Notes: a model not told the origin generated them from the letters alone. Counted from the first letter of the stretch, positions 6,531 to 13,615 are shown. The stretch: 13,776 nucleotides of DNA from an uncultured Lachnospiraceae bacterium (GCA_910579425.1 CAJTVL010000100.1:1-13776); one strand, 5' to 3'. Translations and numbers: made by a program.

Positions 6531-7154
6531 ATGACAGTGACAGAGATTACGGAAATATCCAAATCCAGGAGAAAAATTTGGATTGATGAGGAATTTGCCT
6601 TTGTCTTATACAGTGGTGAACTGAAGACCTACGGGATAGCCCGGGATCAGAAGATGACGGAGGAAGCCTACCATGAAATCATGACGCAGCTCCTTCCCAA
6701 AAGGGCGAAGCTGCGTGCAATGAACCTCCTGCAGAAACGTTCCTATTCCGTCAGCCAGCTTAGGGATAAGCTGGTGATGGGAGGGTACCCTGCGCAGGTG
6801 GTGCAGGAAGCGATTGAATATGTCGCCTCTTTCAATTATGTAAATGACGACAGCTATGCCTGTGATTTTATTGAATGCAGCAAAGAGCATAAGAGCAAGA
6901 GAAGAATTTTTCAGGATCTGGGGGCAAGGGGAATTTCGGGAGAGATTGCCGAAAGGGCCTGGGAGCAGATGGCAGGAGAGGATGAAGAGGGGCTTGAAAG
7001 GGAGCAGATCCGCCGATGGATCGAAAAAAAACATTTTTCTCCGGAAACGGCCTCGCCTAAGGAAATGCGCAGCATGACGGCATTCCTGTACCGAAAAGGT
7101 TTCACGATAGATAATATTAGAAGCGCACTTTTACTTGACATTACCTCTATTTAA
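6531..7154 (+). CDS. recX: RecX, regulatory protein of RecA
   Basis: A 207-residue RecX-family protein that binds RecA filaments and modulates, usually inhibits, their growth. The conserved RecX core of repeated three-helix units is visible: AMNLLQKRSYSVSQLRDKL then a VVQEAIEYVASFNYVNDDSYA segment (repeat 1), KSKRRIFQDLGARGISGEIA (repeat 2), and MRSMTAFLYRKGFTIDNIRSAL (repeat 3) near the C-terminus. About 60 residues precede the first repeat, as in other Firmicute RecX proteins. The gene begins 6 bases after recA. The nearest good binding site, AAAGGAG ending at 6514, is 16 bases from the ATG, unusually far, so translation may rely on coupling to recA. The last codons contain the -35 element of the rny promoter. 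Confidence 0.92.
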   Translation: MTVTEITEISKSRRKIWIDEEFAFVLYSGELKTYGIARDQKMTEEAYHEIMTQLLPKRAKLRAMNLLQKRSYSVSQLRDKLVMGGYPAQVVQEAIEYVASFNYVNDDSYACDFIECSKEHKSKRRIFQDLGARGISGEIAERAWEQMAGEDEEGLEREQIRRWIEKKHFSPETASPKEMRSMTAFLYRKGFTIDNIRSALLLDITSI

Positions 7155-7163
7155 GTTTACAAT
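7135..7163 (+). promoter_or_regulatory. rny promoter, starting inside the end of recX
   Basis: TTGACA (7135-7140) and TACAAT (7158-7163) are 17 bases apart, a near-consensus SigA promoter. The -35 lies within recX codons and the -10 just after its stop. Transcription would begin near 7170, leaving a leader of about 118 bases before rny. An imperfect palindrome, AGTTTA-caatt-TAAACT (7154-7170), is centred on the -10; in such AT-rich sequence it may be chance or an operator. Confidence 0.85.
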
Positions 7164-7185
7164 TTAAACTGTTGTAGATTGCTTT

Positions 7186-7242
7186 TAGAATGTAATTATT
7201 ACAATAGACTGCTTCCGAGGCAGTGTTGTTACATACATTCTA
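7186..7242 (+). promoter_or_regulatory. Long stem-loop in the rny leader
   Basis: TAGAATGTA (7186-7194) is the exact reverse complement of TACATTCTA (7234-7242). Inside it ACAAT (7201-7205) can pair with GTTGT (7225-7229), and ACTGC (7208-7212) pairs with GCAGT (7220-7224), leaving a short apical loop. The result is one extended hairpin of about 57 bases. No T run follows, so it is not a terminator. It could bind a regulator or be cleaved by RNase Y itself; neither is shown here. Confidence 0.6.
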
Positions 7243-7270
7243 TATAAAAGAGTACAATGAAAATTTAATA

Positions 7271-7283
7271 AGGAGGTGCTCCT
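7271..7283 (+). promoter_or_regulatory. rny Shine-Dalgarno within a self-complementary hairpin
   Basis: AGGAGGTGCTCCT: the strong Shine-Dalgarno AGGAG (7271-7275) is followed after GTG by its exact complement CTCCT (7279-7283), which ends 4 bases before the ATG. When paired, the ribosome binding site would be hidden. The loop is only three bases, so the hairpin should be in equilibrium with the open form. Confidence 0.55.
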
Positions 7284-7287
7284 GTAA

Positions 7288-8835
7288 ATGGTGCAGGTTT
7301 TGATTTCAATCTTCCTCACGTTGATCGTGGCGGCTCCTGCAGCATGGTTTTTGGCAACGTCTTACCATAAGAAGGTATCGGAAGCCAAAATCGGAAATGC
7401 TGAGGAAAAGGCACGTGAGATTATCGATGAAGCTTTGAAAACTGCTGAAACCAAAAAGCGCGAATCCTTACTTGAGGTCAAGGAGGAATCCATTCGTACC
7501 AAGAATGAGCTTGACAAGGAAATTAAGGAACGTCGTGCCGAAGCGCAGCGCTATGAGCGCAGGGTTCAGCAGAAGGAAGAGAACATCGATAAGAAGACCG
7601 AAGCGATTGAGAAGAAAGAAGCCAACCTTGCAGCGAAGGAAAATGAATTAAACAAGCTGAAGGTTGAAGTTTCAAAACTGAATGAACAGCGGTTACAGGA
7701 ACTAGAACGAATCTCAGGATTGACCTCCGAGCAGGCAAAAGAGTATTTACTAAAAATTGTTGAAGATGAAGTAAAACATGAAACGGCCGTGATGATCAAG
7801 GATATGGAGAGTCGCGCCAAAGAAGAAGCGGACAAGAAGGCCAGGGAGTATGTGGTTACAGCAATACAGAAATGTGCGGCTGACCATGTGTCTGAAACTA
7901 CGATTTCAGTAGTTCAGCTTCCCAATGATGAGATGAAAGGACGAATCATCGGCAGAGAGGGCAGAAATATCAGAACCCTTGAAACGCTGACAGGGGTGGA
8001 TCTGATTATTGACGATACACCGGAGGCAGTCATTTTATCAGGTTTTGATCCCATCCGCAGGGAAGTAGCACGTATTGCGCTCGAAAAGCTCATCGTGGAC
8101 GGACGTATTCATCCGGCCAGAATCGAAGAGATGGTTGAGAAAGCGCAAAAAGAAGTGGATATCATGATTAAAGAGGAAGGTGAGGCGGCTACCTTAGAGG
8201 TTGGTGTACATGGCATTCATCCGGAGCTTGTAAGATTGCTTGGTAAGATGAAGTTCAGAACCAGCTACGGACAAAATGCATTAAAACATTCCATAGAAGT
8301 AGCACAGCTTTCCGGACTTTTGGCTTCAGAGCTTGGTCTTGATACAAGGATGGCCAAGAGAGCAGGGCTTTTACATGATATAGGAAAAGCCGTGGATCAT
8401 GAGATGGAAGGCTCCCATATTCAGTTAGGTGTGGAACTGTGCAGAAAGTATAAGGAATCGCCTACGGTGATCAACGCGGTGGAATCCCACCACGGCGATG
8501 TGGAGCCGCAAACTTTGATCGCGTGCATTGTACAAGCTTCTGATACTATTTCCGCGGCAAGACCGGGAGCAAGAAGGGAAACCCTCGAGACCTATACAAG
8601 CAGATTAAAACAACTAGAAGATATCACAAACAATTTTAAAGGCGTAGATAAATCTTTTGCAATTCAGGCAGGTAGAGAGATTCGTGTAATGGTAGTTCCG
8701 GAACAGATTTCTGATTCCGATATGGTACTTTTGGCCAGAGATATTTCCAAACAGATTGAAGCTGAGTTGGAATATCCTGGACAGATCAAGGTTAATGTGA
8801 TCAGAGAATCAAGAGTAATTGATTATGCAAAATAG
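7288..8835 (+). CDS. rny: Ribonuclease Y
   Basis: RNase Y (515 residues, typical length) is the membrane-bound endoribonuclease that starts mRNA decay in many Firmicutes. Residues 2-24 form one N-terminal membrane segment; 30-180 are a long charged coiled coil rich in Lys and Glu; the KH RNA-binding domain carries GRIIGREGRNIR at 218-229; and the metal-binding HD domain has His334 and the motif LLHDIGKA with His363-Asp364, followed by SHHGDVEP. The C-terminal block with IQAGREIRVMV and the end KVNVIRESRVIDYAK are classic for the family. The ATG at 7288 has AGGAGGTG 9 bases upstream. It has its own promoter in the end of recX and a strong terminator after it. Its codons look somewhat different from those of neighbours (more CGT and GAA), in line with high expression. 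Confidence 0.98.
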   Translation: MVQVLISIFLTLIVAAPAAWFLATSYHKKVSEAKIGNAEEKAREIIDEALKTAETKKRESLLEVKEESIRTKNELDKEIKERRAEAQRYERRVQQKEENIDKKTEAIEKKEANLAAKENELNKLKVEVSKLNEQRLQELERISGLTSEQAKEYLLKIVEDEVKHETAVMIKDMESRAKEEADKKAREYVVTAIQKCAADHVSETTISVVQLPNDEMKGRIIGREGRNIRTLETLTGVDLIIDDTPEAVILSGFDPIRREVARIALEKLIVDGRIHPARIEEMVEKAQKEVDIMIKEEGEAATLEVGVHGIHPELVRLLGKMKFRTSYGQNALKHSIEVAQLSGLLASELGLDTRMAKRAGLLHDIGKAVDHEMEGSHIQLGVELCRKYKESPTVINAVESHHGDVEPQTLIACIVQASDTISAARPGARRETLETYTSRLKQLEDITNNFKGVDKSFAIQAGREIRVMVVPEQISDSDMVLLARDISKQIEAELEYPGQIKVNVIRESRVIDYAK

Positions 8836-8856
8836 TTTTGTATGATTTCAGTATGT

Positions 8857-8900
8857 AAGGGAAGTATTGGAAATATTTATTTTCAGTACTTCCTTTTTTT
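8857..8900 (+). terminator. Intrinsic terminator after rny
   Basis: AAGGGAAGTATTG (8857-8869) pairs with the bases from 8884 into the T run (CAGTACTTCC plus T), with G-U pairs at two places. The stem can extend inward through GAAAT and ATTTT to a small loop. Seven T follow TCC at 8894-8900. It lies 21 bases after the rny stop. Confidence 0.9.
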
Positions 8901-8940
8901 GACCGTTCAGAAAAAAGCTCCGGAAAAATAAAAAAAACTC

Positions 8941-8969
8941 TTGTCTGTAGCGGAATGTTATAGTAGAAT
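8941..8969 (+). promoter_or_regulatory. Promoter of the aminotransferase-nudix operon
   Basis: TTGTCT (8941-8946) and TAGAAT (8964-8969) are 17 bases apart. A start of transcription near 8976 would give a leader of about 65 bases. It follows the rny terminator directly, as expected for a new transcription unit. Confidence 0.7.
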
Positions 8970-8983
8970 AGTGTGGGCGTTAG

Positions 8984-8995
8984 ATTGTATACAAT
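8984..8995. promoter_or_regulatory. Perfect 12-base palindrome downstream of the promoter, GntR-like operator
   Basis: ATTGTATACAAT is its own reverse complement. The pattern TnGTnnACnA is typical of operators of GntR-family repressors. It lies about 8-19 bases after the predicted start of transcription, a position suited to repression. No GntR gene is in the window, and an AT-rich palindrome of this size can also arise by chance. Confidence 0.4.
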
Positions 8996-9040
8996 TATCC
9001 AATCATACTATTGAAAAGAAAACCAGGAGGGATTTGTGCT

Positions 9041-10333
9041 ATGAAGGCTTATAGGGAGCTAGACGAGAAGGAATTATCGGCACTGAAAGAGGATTTAGAC
9101 AAACAGTATGAGGAAGCAAAAGCAAAGGGGTTAAAACTCGATATGTCCAGGGGAAAGGCATCCGTGGCTCAGTTGGATATGGAAATGGACTTTTTGGGCA
9201 TCATTGATTCAAATTCAGATATAAAGACGGAAACAGGCGTTGACTGCAGAAACTATGGACTGCTTGACGGGATCCCGGAGGCAAAGAGGTTAGTGGCCGA
9301 CATGATCGGTGTTTCCGAGGATATGATTATTGTGTTTGGCAATTCCAGTCTGAACATTATGTATGATACGGTGGCGCGCTGTATGCTTTTTGGCGTCCTT
9401 GGGAGCACCCCCTGGTCGAAGCTGGACAAAGTGAAATTCCTTTGCCCTGTTCCGGGATATGACAGGCATTTTGCCATAACGGAGCAGTTCGGCATTGAGA
9501 TGATCAATATTCCCATGACGGAGAGCGGGCCGGATATGGATTTGGTTGAAAAATACGTAAATGAGGATCCTGCAGTGAAGGGAATCTGGTGTGTACCCAA
9601 GTATTCCAACCCGCAGGGGTATACCTATTCCGACGAGACGGTGAGAAGGTTTGCCGCTTTGAAACCGGCGGCAGAGGATTTCAGGATTTTCTGGGACAAT
9701 GCCTATGCGGTCCATGATCTGTATGAGGACAAAAAAGATGAACTCTTAGAGATTTTTGCAGAATGTGCCAGAAACGGAAACGAAGATTTGGTATATGAAT
9801 TTTGCTCCACCTCCAAAGTGACCTTCCCCGGCTCCGGTATTTCGGCAATTGCGGCATCCAGGGCAAATCTGGATTCCATCAAGAGCATCATGACGATTCA
9901 GACAATCGGCCCTGATAAGCTCAATCAGCTCCGCCATGTGAAATACTTTAAGAACATTGACGGCATGAAGGCACATATGAGGAAACATGCATCTATTATG
10001 CGTCCTAAGTTTGAAGCGGTTCTTTCCGTGCTGGAAGGAGAACTGGGCGGGCTGGGAATCGGTTCCTGGACCACACCCAAGGGGGGCTATTTTATCTCCT
10101 TTGAGGCCATGGAGGGGTGTGCAAAGGCAATTGTAAGTAAGTGCAGGGAGGCCGGCGTGGTAATGACCGGGGCGGGAGCCACCTATCCCTACAAGGCAGA
10201 CCCTAAGGACAGCAATATCCGTATCGCACCCACATTCCCTTCGGAGGAAGAGCTTGCCCTGGCAACGGATTTGTTTGTTTTATGCGTCAAACTGGCAAGC
10301 GTGGAGAAGCTGCTTGAAAAAAAGGCAATGTGA
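9041..10333 (+). CDS. PLP-dependent aminotransferase, aspartate-aminotransferase-like (PF12897 type)
   Basis: A 430-residue fold-type I PLP enzyme. The N-terminal LKLDMSRGKASVAQLD (31-46), DCRNYGLLDGIPEAKRL (68-84), GNSSLNIMYD (100-109), VPGYDRHFAI (137-146), WCVPKYSNPQG (183-193) and FWDNAYAVHDL (217-227) are the conserved blocks of the subgroup once annotated MocR-like and including actinobacterial AspT. The Schiff-base lysine is Lys259 in STSKVTFPGSG; Asn190, Asp219 and Tyr222 fit the cofactor-binding positions. Aspartate/2-oxoglutarate transamination is the likely activity, but substrate range cannot be read from sequence. AGGAGG at 9025-9030 is 10 bases before the ATG at 9041; the frame is open upstream but without a better start. 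There is no DNA-binding domain, so it is not a MocR regulator. The nudix gene follows after 9 bases in the same operon. Confidence 0.9.
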   Translation: MKAYRELDEKELSALKEDLDKQYEEAKAKGLKLDMSRGKASVAQLDMEMDFLGIIDSNSDIKTETGVDCRNYGLLDGIPEAKRLVADMIGVSEDMIIVFGNSSLNIMYDTVARCMLFGVLGSTPWSKLDKVKFLCPVPGYDRHFAITEQFGIEMINIPMTESGPDMDLVEKYVNEDPAVKGIWCVPKYSNPQGYTYSDETVRRFAALKPAAEDFRIFWDNAYAVHDLYEDKKDELLEIFAECARNGNEDLVYEFCSTSKVTFPGSGISAIAASRANLDSIKSIMTIQTIGPDKLNQLRHVKYFKNIDGMKAHMRKHASIMRPKFEAVLSVLEGELGGLGIGSWTTPKGGYFISFEAMEGCAKAIVSKCREAGVVMTGAGATYPYKADPKDSNIRIAPTFPSEEELALATDLFVLCVKLASVEKLLEKKAM

Positions 10334-10342
10334 GGAAAGAAC

Positions 10343-10885
10343 ATGGAAAAATTCAAACGTTTATCCAGAGATTTGGTTGCCCATGGAGCGATTCTGGACT
10401 ACTATCAGGATACCATTCAGGTGCCCAACGGTAATGTGGCGAAATGGGATTTTATCAAACACAACGGGGCGGCGGCGATCGTTCCGGTGGATGAAAAAGG
10501 GCGTCTTATCATGGTAAAGCAGTACCGCAATGCTTTGGACCGGGATACCATTGAAATTCCTGCAGGCGGGCTGCTGACGCCGAATGAACCCACGATAGAT
10601 GCGGCCATACGGGAGCTGGCAGAGGAAACGGGATACAGAGCGAAATCCGTTGAACTGCTTCTGACCATACGCACCACAGTGGCCTTTTGCAACGAAAAGA
10701 TCGATATTTACCTGGCGCGGGAGCTTACCCCGGGCAGCCAGCATTTGGACGAGGACGAATATGTTCAGGTACAGGCTTATACCGTGGAGGAACTGACGGA
10801 GAAAATTTATGCCGGGGAAATACAGGATTCGAAGACAGTAGCTGCAGTTCTGGCGTATAAAGACAAATATGATAAGAAGGGTTAG
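10343..10885 (+). CDS. nudF: Nudix hydrolase, ADP-ribose pyrophosphatase type
   Basis: A 180-residue Nudix protein that probably cleaves ADP-ribose to AMP and ribose-5-phosphate. The Nudix box Gx5Ex7REUxEExGU is complete: Gly76, Glu82, Arg90-Glu91, Glu94-Glu95 and Gly97-Tyr98. It is preceded by the sub-family segment VKQYRNALDRDTIEIPAGG (58-76), typical of ADP-sugar pyrophosphatases, and followed by KIDIYLARELTPG and the acidic DEDEYVQVQ stretch. GAGGA lies 6 bases before the ATG, overlapping the stop of the aminotransferase gene, which suggests coupling. In B. subtilis nudF lies near spoIIM and xerD, and the same order here supports the symbol. Exact substrate preference is inferred. Confidence 0.88.
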   Translation: MEKFKRLSRDLVAHGAILDYYQDTIQVPNGNVAKWDFIKHNGAAAIVPVDEKGRLIMVKQYRNALDRDTIEIPAGGLLTPNEPTIDAAIRELAEETGYRAKSVELLLTIRTTVAFCNEKIDIYLARELTPGSQHLDEDEYVQVQAYTVEELTEKIYAGEIQDSKTVAAVLAYKDKYDKKG

Positions 10886-10918
10886 TCAACAGGAATAAGA
10901 GAAAGAAAGCAATCAGAG

Positions 10919-10948
10919 ACAGACAGTGCATACCCGCTGTCTGTTTTT
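10919..10948 (+). terminator. Intrinsic terminator after nudF
   Basis: ACAGACAG (10919-10926) pairs perfectly with CTGTCTGT (10937-10944), with one further T-G pair inside. The right arm runs into a five-T tract ending at 10948. It closes the aminotransferase-nudix operon, 33 bases after the nudF stop. Confidence 0.85.
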
Positions 10949-10997
10949 CATATATTTAAAACAAGCATGACGGCAAATCAAGGCGGAAGGGAGTGGA

Positions 10998-11597
10998 ATG
11001 AACGGAAAAAATCAAATCTATATGCTTTGGTTCTATCTGTTTTTGGGAAGCTTTTTTTTAGGCGTTTTTCTGATGAATATGGGAAATGAGACATTACTGA
11101 CAGAGGAAGGGATTTTCAGCGTGACTTCCGTAAACCGGCTAAAGTACATTGAAATTGACAACGGCAGATTTTTGAGGTACGTATTAAGGCAGAGGATGGG
11201 AGAGGGAGCGGCTTTGATTTTGCTGTCCACCACAGGGATTGGATTGACGGCAATTTACATCTGGGTGATCTGGCAGGGGGTACTGGCCGGGATGACCATT
11301 ACGGCGGCAATTATCCGCTTTGGGATAAAGGGGCTGCTGCTGCTGCTTGGCGGTATGTTTCCCCATCAGCTTCTGATTATCCCGGCGGAAGTGATGCTTT
11401 TGGGGTGGTGCTATGAGAATGGCAGAAGGGGACAGCCTATGGCAGGGCGTCAGCAGCCCTTTTATACAGGCAAAAAACAACAGTTCCTGAGACAGGGAAT
11501 CGGCCTTTTGTGGATTCTGATTGTGATTTTGATCGGATGTATTCTGGAAAGCTATGTAAATCCTATGCTGATTTCGGATCTGGTGAAAATTTTTTGA
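10998..11597 (+). CDS. spoIIM: Stage II sporulation protein M
   Basis: A 199-residue, very hydrophobic protein matching SpoIIM, which with SpoIID and SpoIIP forms the complex that thins septal peptidoglycan and drives engulfment of the forespore. Membrane segments are near residues 8-27, 70-90, 92-107, 111-138 and 166-185, agreeing with the five-helix topology of the family. The FFLGVFLMN start, the GGMFPHQLLIIPAEV block (118-132) and the end CILESYVNP (181-189) fit the SpoIIM/DUF95 family. GGGAG is only 4 bases before the ATG, and a second AGGCGGA is 10 bases before, so binding-site use is uncertain. It starts 49 bases after the nudF terminator. In B. subtilis this gene is SigE-dependent; I could not find a clear SigE promoter here. 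Confidence 0.88.
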   Translation: MNGKNQIYMLWFYLFLGSFFLGVFLMNMGNETLLTEEGIFSVTSVNRLKYIEIDNGRFLRYVLRQRMGEGAALILLSTTGIGLTAIYIWVIWQGVLAGMTITAAIIRFGIKGLLLLLGGMFPHQLLIIPAEVMLLGWCYENGRRGQPMAGRQQPFYTGKKQQFLRQGIGLLWILIVILIGCILESYVNPMLISDLVKIF

Positions 11598-11627
11598 TTG
11601 CTTTTGAGATTTATTCTGTCTTATAAT
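11598..11627 (+). promoter_or_regulatory. xerD promoter directly before the start codon
   Basis: A perfect -10 TATAAT (11622-11627) has TTGCTT (11598-11603) 18 bases upstream. The -10 ends 6 bases before the ATG at 11634, so transcription would start at or next to that codon. Sited right after the spoIIM stop. Confidence 0.6.
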
Positions 11628-11633
11628 TGTTTT

Positions 11634-12524
11634 ATGGAAGCAGAAATTAACATGTTCACGGACTATTTACACGATTGTCGGAAAAAATCTGAAAATACGA
11701 TAGTATCTTACCACAGCGATTTGATCAGGCTGAAAAACTTCATGGAGAAGCAGGGGATTACGGATGTAAAAAGGATGACGTCAACCCATCTGAATTCTTA
11801 CCTGTTTTATCTGGAAAAGAACGGGTTTTCAGCGGCTACCATTTCCAGGAGCATCGCCTCTCTAAGGGCCTTTTACCGCTATTTGCGCCGGGAGGGGCTG
11901 GTGCGTGAGGAGGCCTGCGGGCTGCTTCAAAGGCCGAAGGCTGAAAGGAAGCTGCCGGAAATACTGACGCCGGAGGAGACGGCGCGGCTTTTGGAACAGC
12001 CCTCAGGGGATTTGCCGAAGGAAATCAGGGATAAGGCCATGCTGGAACTTTTATATGCCACGGGCATCCGGGTGACGGAACTGATTTGTTTAAAGCAGGA
12101 GGATGTGAATCTGCAGGTAGGATACATTATATGCAGGGAAGAAGGGAGGGAGTGCAGGGAGCGCGTCATTCCCTTTGGAAAGAGCGCCCAAAAAGCGCTG
12201 GAGCGATATCTGGAAGAGGGCAGAGCCGCGATGACAGATGAAAGAACGGAATATCTGTTTGTGAACTGCCTTGGGAAACCCATGAGCAGGCAGGGCTTCT
12301 GGAAGCTGGTTAAACACTACGCCGAAAGGGCAGGTATTTCCATGGCGATTACCCCCCAAACTTTAAGGCATTCTTTTGCCGCCCACCTGCTTGCAAACGG
12401 CGCGGATTTAAAGAGCGTGCAGGAAATGCTGGGGCACTCCGAGCTTTCTTCCACCCAGGTTTACGCGGCTGTCAATCAGAATAAGCGCAGGGAAATCTAT
12501 GCCAAAGCCCATCCCCGCGCTTAA
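11634..12524 (+). CDS. xerD: Tyrosine recombinase XerD-like
   Basis: A 296-residue tyrosine recombinase with the XerC/XerD layout: an N-terminal SAM-like core-binding domain (about 1-95; MFTDYLHDCRKKSENTIVSYHSDLI is its start region) and a catalytic domain from about 110. Catalytic positions: Arg146 in ATGIRVTEL, Arg245 in TLRHSFAAHLL, His268 in LGHSELSSTQ and Tyr277 in TQVYAAV. The C-terminus KAHPRA is shared with E. coli XerD. Two usual active-site residues differ: the beta-hairpin lysine is Arg172 and the first His of HxxR is Gln242. XerD with XerC resolves chromosome dimers at dif. No ribosome binding site precedes the ATG at 11634; an ATG at 11652 is an alternative, and a TTG at 11598 adjoins the spoIIM stop. 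xerD near spoIIM also occurs in B. subtilis. It could be a XerD paralogue rather than the main enzyme. Confidence 0.87.
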   Translation: MEAEINMFTDYLHDCRKKSENTIVSYHSDLIRLKNFMEKQGITDVKRMTSTHLNSYLFYLEKNGFSAATISRSIASLRAFYRYLRREGLVREEACGLLQRPKAERKLPEILTPEETARLLEQPSGDLPKEIRDKAMLELLYATGIRVTELICLKQEDVNLQVGYIICREEGRECRERVIPFGKSAQKALERYLEEGRAAMTDERTEYLFVNCLGKPMSRQGFWKLVKHYAERAGISMAITPQTLRHSFAAHLLANGADLKSVQEMLGHSELSSTQVYAAVNQNKRREIYAKAHPRA

Positions 12525-12539
12525 TCATGTGAAGTTTTG

Positions 12540-12575
12540 CCCGCATGGGCCTGCCCGGTACTGCACGGCTGCGGG
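12540..12575. other. Hairpin between the convergent xerD and aroF genes
   Basis: CCCGCA (12540-12545) pairs with TGCGGG (12570-12575), and flanking TTTT and AAAA can add pairs beyond a one-base bulge. GGGC and GCCC inside can form alternative pairs. Neither strand has a T run after the stem, so it is not a textbook terminator, but it sits where a two-way terminator would be expected. Confidence 0.4.
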
Positions 12576-12589
12576 AAAAAATTATGATA

Positions 12590-13615
12590 TTAATATTCTG
12601 CAATATCGTAAATCAGCCTTTTGGAAGCCTCCCACCCAAGACAGGGATCGGTAATGGATTTCCCGTAGACGCCGCCCCCGATTTTCTGGCAGCCTTCCTC
12701 GATATAGCTTTCGATCATGACCCCCTTTACCAGACTGTGAATATCTTTGTTCAGCCTGCGGCTGTGCATAACCTCCTTTACAATCCGTACCTGCTGTTCA
12801 AACTGTTTGTTTGAGTTGCTGTGGTTGGTATCGATAATAGCTGCCGGATTCTTCAGAACTCTTTCATTATACAGATTCAGAAGAAGATTTAAGTCCTCGT
12901 AATGGTAGTTGGGAAGGTTTCCGCCGTGCTTGTTGGTCGCCCCCCGCAGGACGGTATGAGCCACCTCGTTTCCGCTGGTTTCCACCTCCTGTCCACGGTA
13001 GATAAAGGAATGGGGATGCTGGGCCGCATACACGGAATTGAGCATCACAGTGAGATTCCCGCTGGTGGGGTTTTTCATGCCGGTGGGCACGTCAAAACCG
13101 CTGGCCACTACCCGGTGCTGCTGATCCTCCACGGAGCGCGCGCCGATGGCAACATAGGACAGAATATCGGATACATACCCCCAATTGTCCGGATAAAGCA
13201 TTTCATCTGCGGCTGTGAGACCGGACACTTCAATGGCGTGGATATGCATTTTCCGCATGGCGATCAGCCCGGCAAGAAAATCTTCTTTCTGTTCCGGATT
13301 GGGCTGATGAACGATTCCCTTGTACCCCTCTCCGGTAGTCCTTGGCTTGTTGGTATAGATACGGGGAATCAGGATCAATTTCTCTTTCACATCATCATTT
13401 AATTTGGAGAGACGGGACACATAATCACAGACCGCGTCTTCATTATCAGCGGAACAGGGGCCGATAATCACGAGAAAGCGGTTGTCCTTTCCGGTGATCA
13501 CATTGCGGATTTCCTGATCCCTCTCTTCTTTCAGCCTGGCAAGGGCAGGGGGCATAGAGAGCTCCTCCCGGATTTCATCCGGCGTAGGCAGTTTCTGAAT
13601 GAATTTAAACGACAT
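12590..13615 (-). CDS. aroF: 3-deoxy-7-phosphoheptulonate synthase (DAHP synthase, AroF/AroG type)
   Basis: A 341-residue class I DAHP synthase, condensing phosphoenolpyruvate and erythrose-4-phosphate in the first step of the shikimate pathway. Metal ligands visible by family comparison are Cys54 (IIGPCSADNED), His265 (DTNHSNSNK), Glu302 (MIESYIEEG) and Asp323 (GKSITDPCLGWE). Substrate-binding blocks are IPRIYTNKPRTTGEGYKG (83-100), ARSVEDQQHR (159-168) and LRGATNKHGGNLPNY (223-237). Length and motifs match the E. coli AroF/G/H group. Feedback sensitivity to a particular amino acid cannot be read with confidence. On the leftward strand GAGGA (bases 13622-13626) lies 6 bases before the ATG. 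It is a single-gene unit convergent to xerD, with no sign of T-box or attenuator upstream. Confidence 0.94.
   Translation of the reverse strand: MSFKFIQKLPTPDEIREELSMPPALARLKEERDQEIRNVITGKDNRFLVIIGPCSADNEDAVCDYVSRLSKLNDDVKEKLILIPRIYTNKPRTTGEGYKGIVHQPNPEQKEDFLAGLIAMRKMHIHAIEVSGLTAADEMLYPDNWGYVSDILSYVAIGARSVEDQQHRVVASGFDVPTGMKNPTSGNLTVMLNSVYAAQHPHSFIYRGQEVETSGNEVAHTVLRGATNKHGGNLPNYHYEDLNLLLNLYNERVLKNPAAIIDTNHSNSNKQFEQQVRIVKEVMHSRRLNKDIHSLVKGVMIESYIEEGCQKIGGGVYGKSITDPCLGWEASKRLIYDIAEY

Noticed and set aside
7154..7170. AGTTTA-caatt-TAAACT palindrome over the rny -10 element as a defined operator
   Set aside because: Short and AT-rich, and no matching regulator is known to me, so it is mentioned only with the promoter.
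10949..10997. Possible SigE promoter (TCATATA then CATGACGG) before spoIIM
   Set aside because: The spacing is about 11 bases instead of 14-15, and the -10 part fits CATACANT poorly.
12545..13402. Rightward open frames across the aroF region
   Set aside because: They lie opposite a DAHP synthase with all expected motifs, show no family resemblance, and lack ribosome binding sites.
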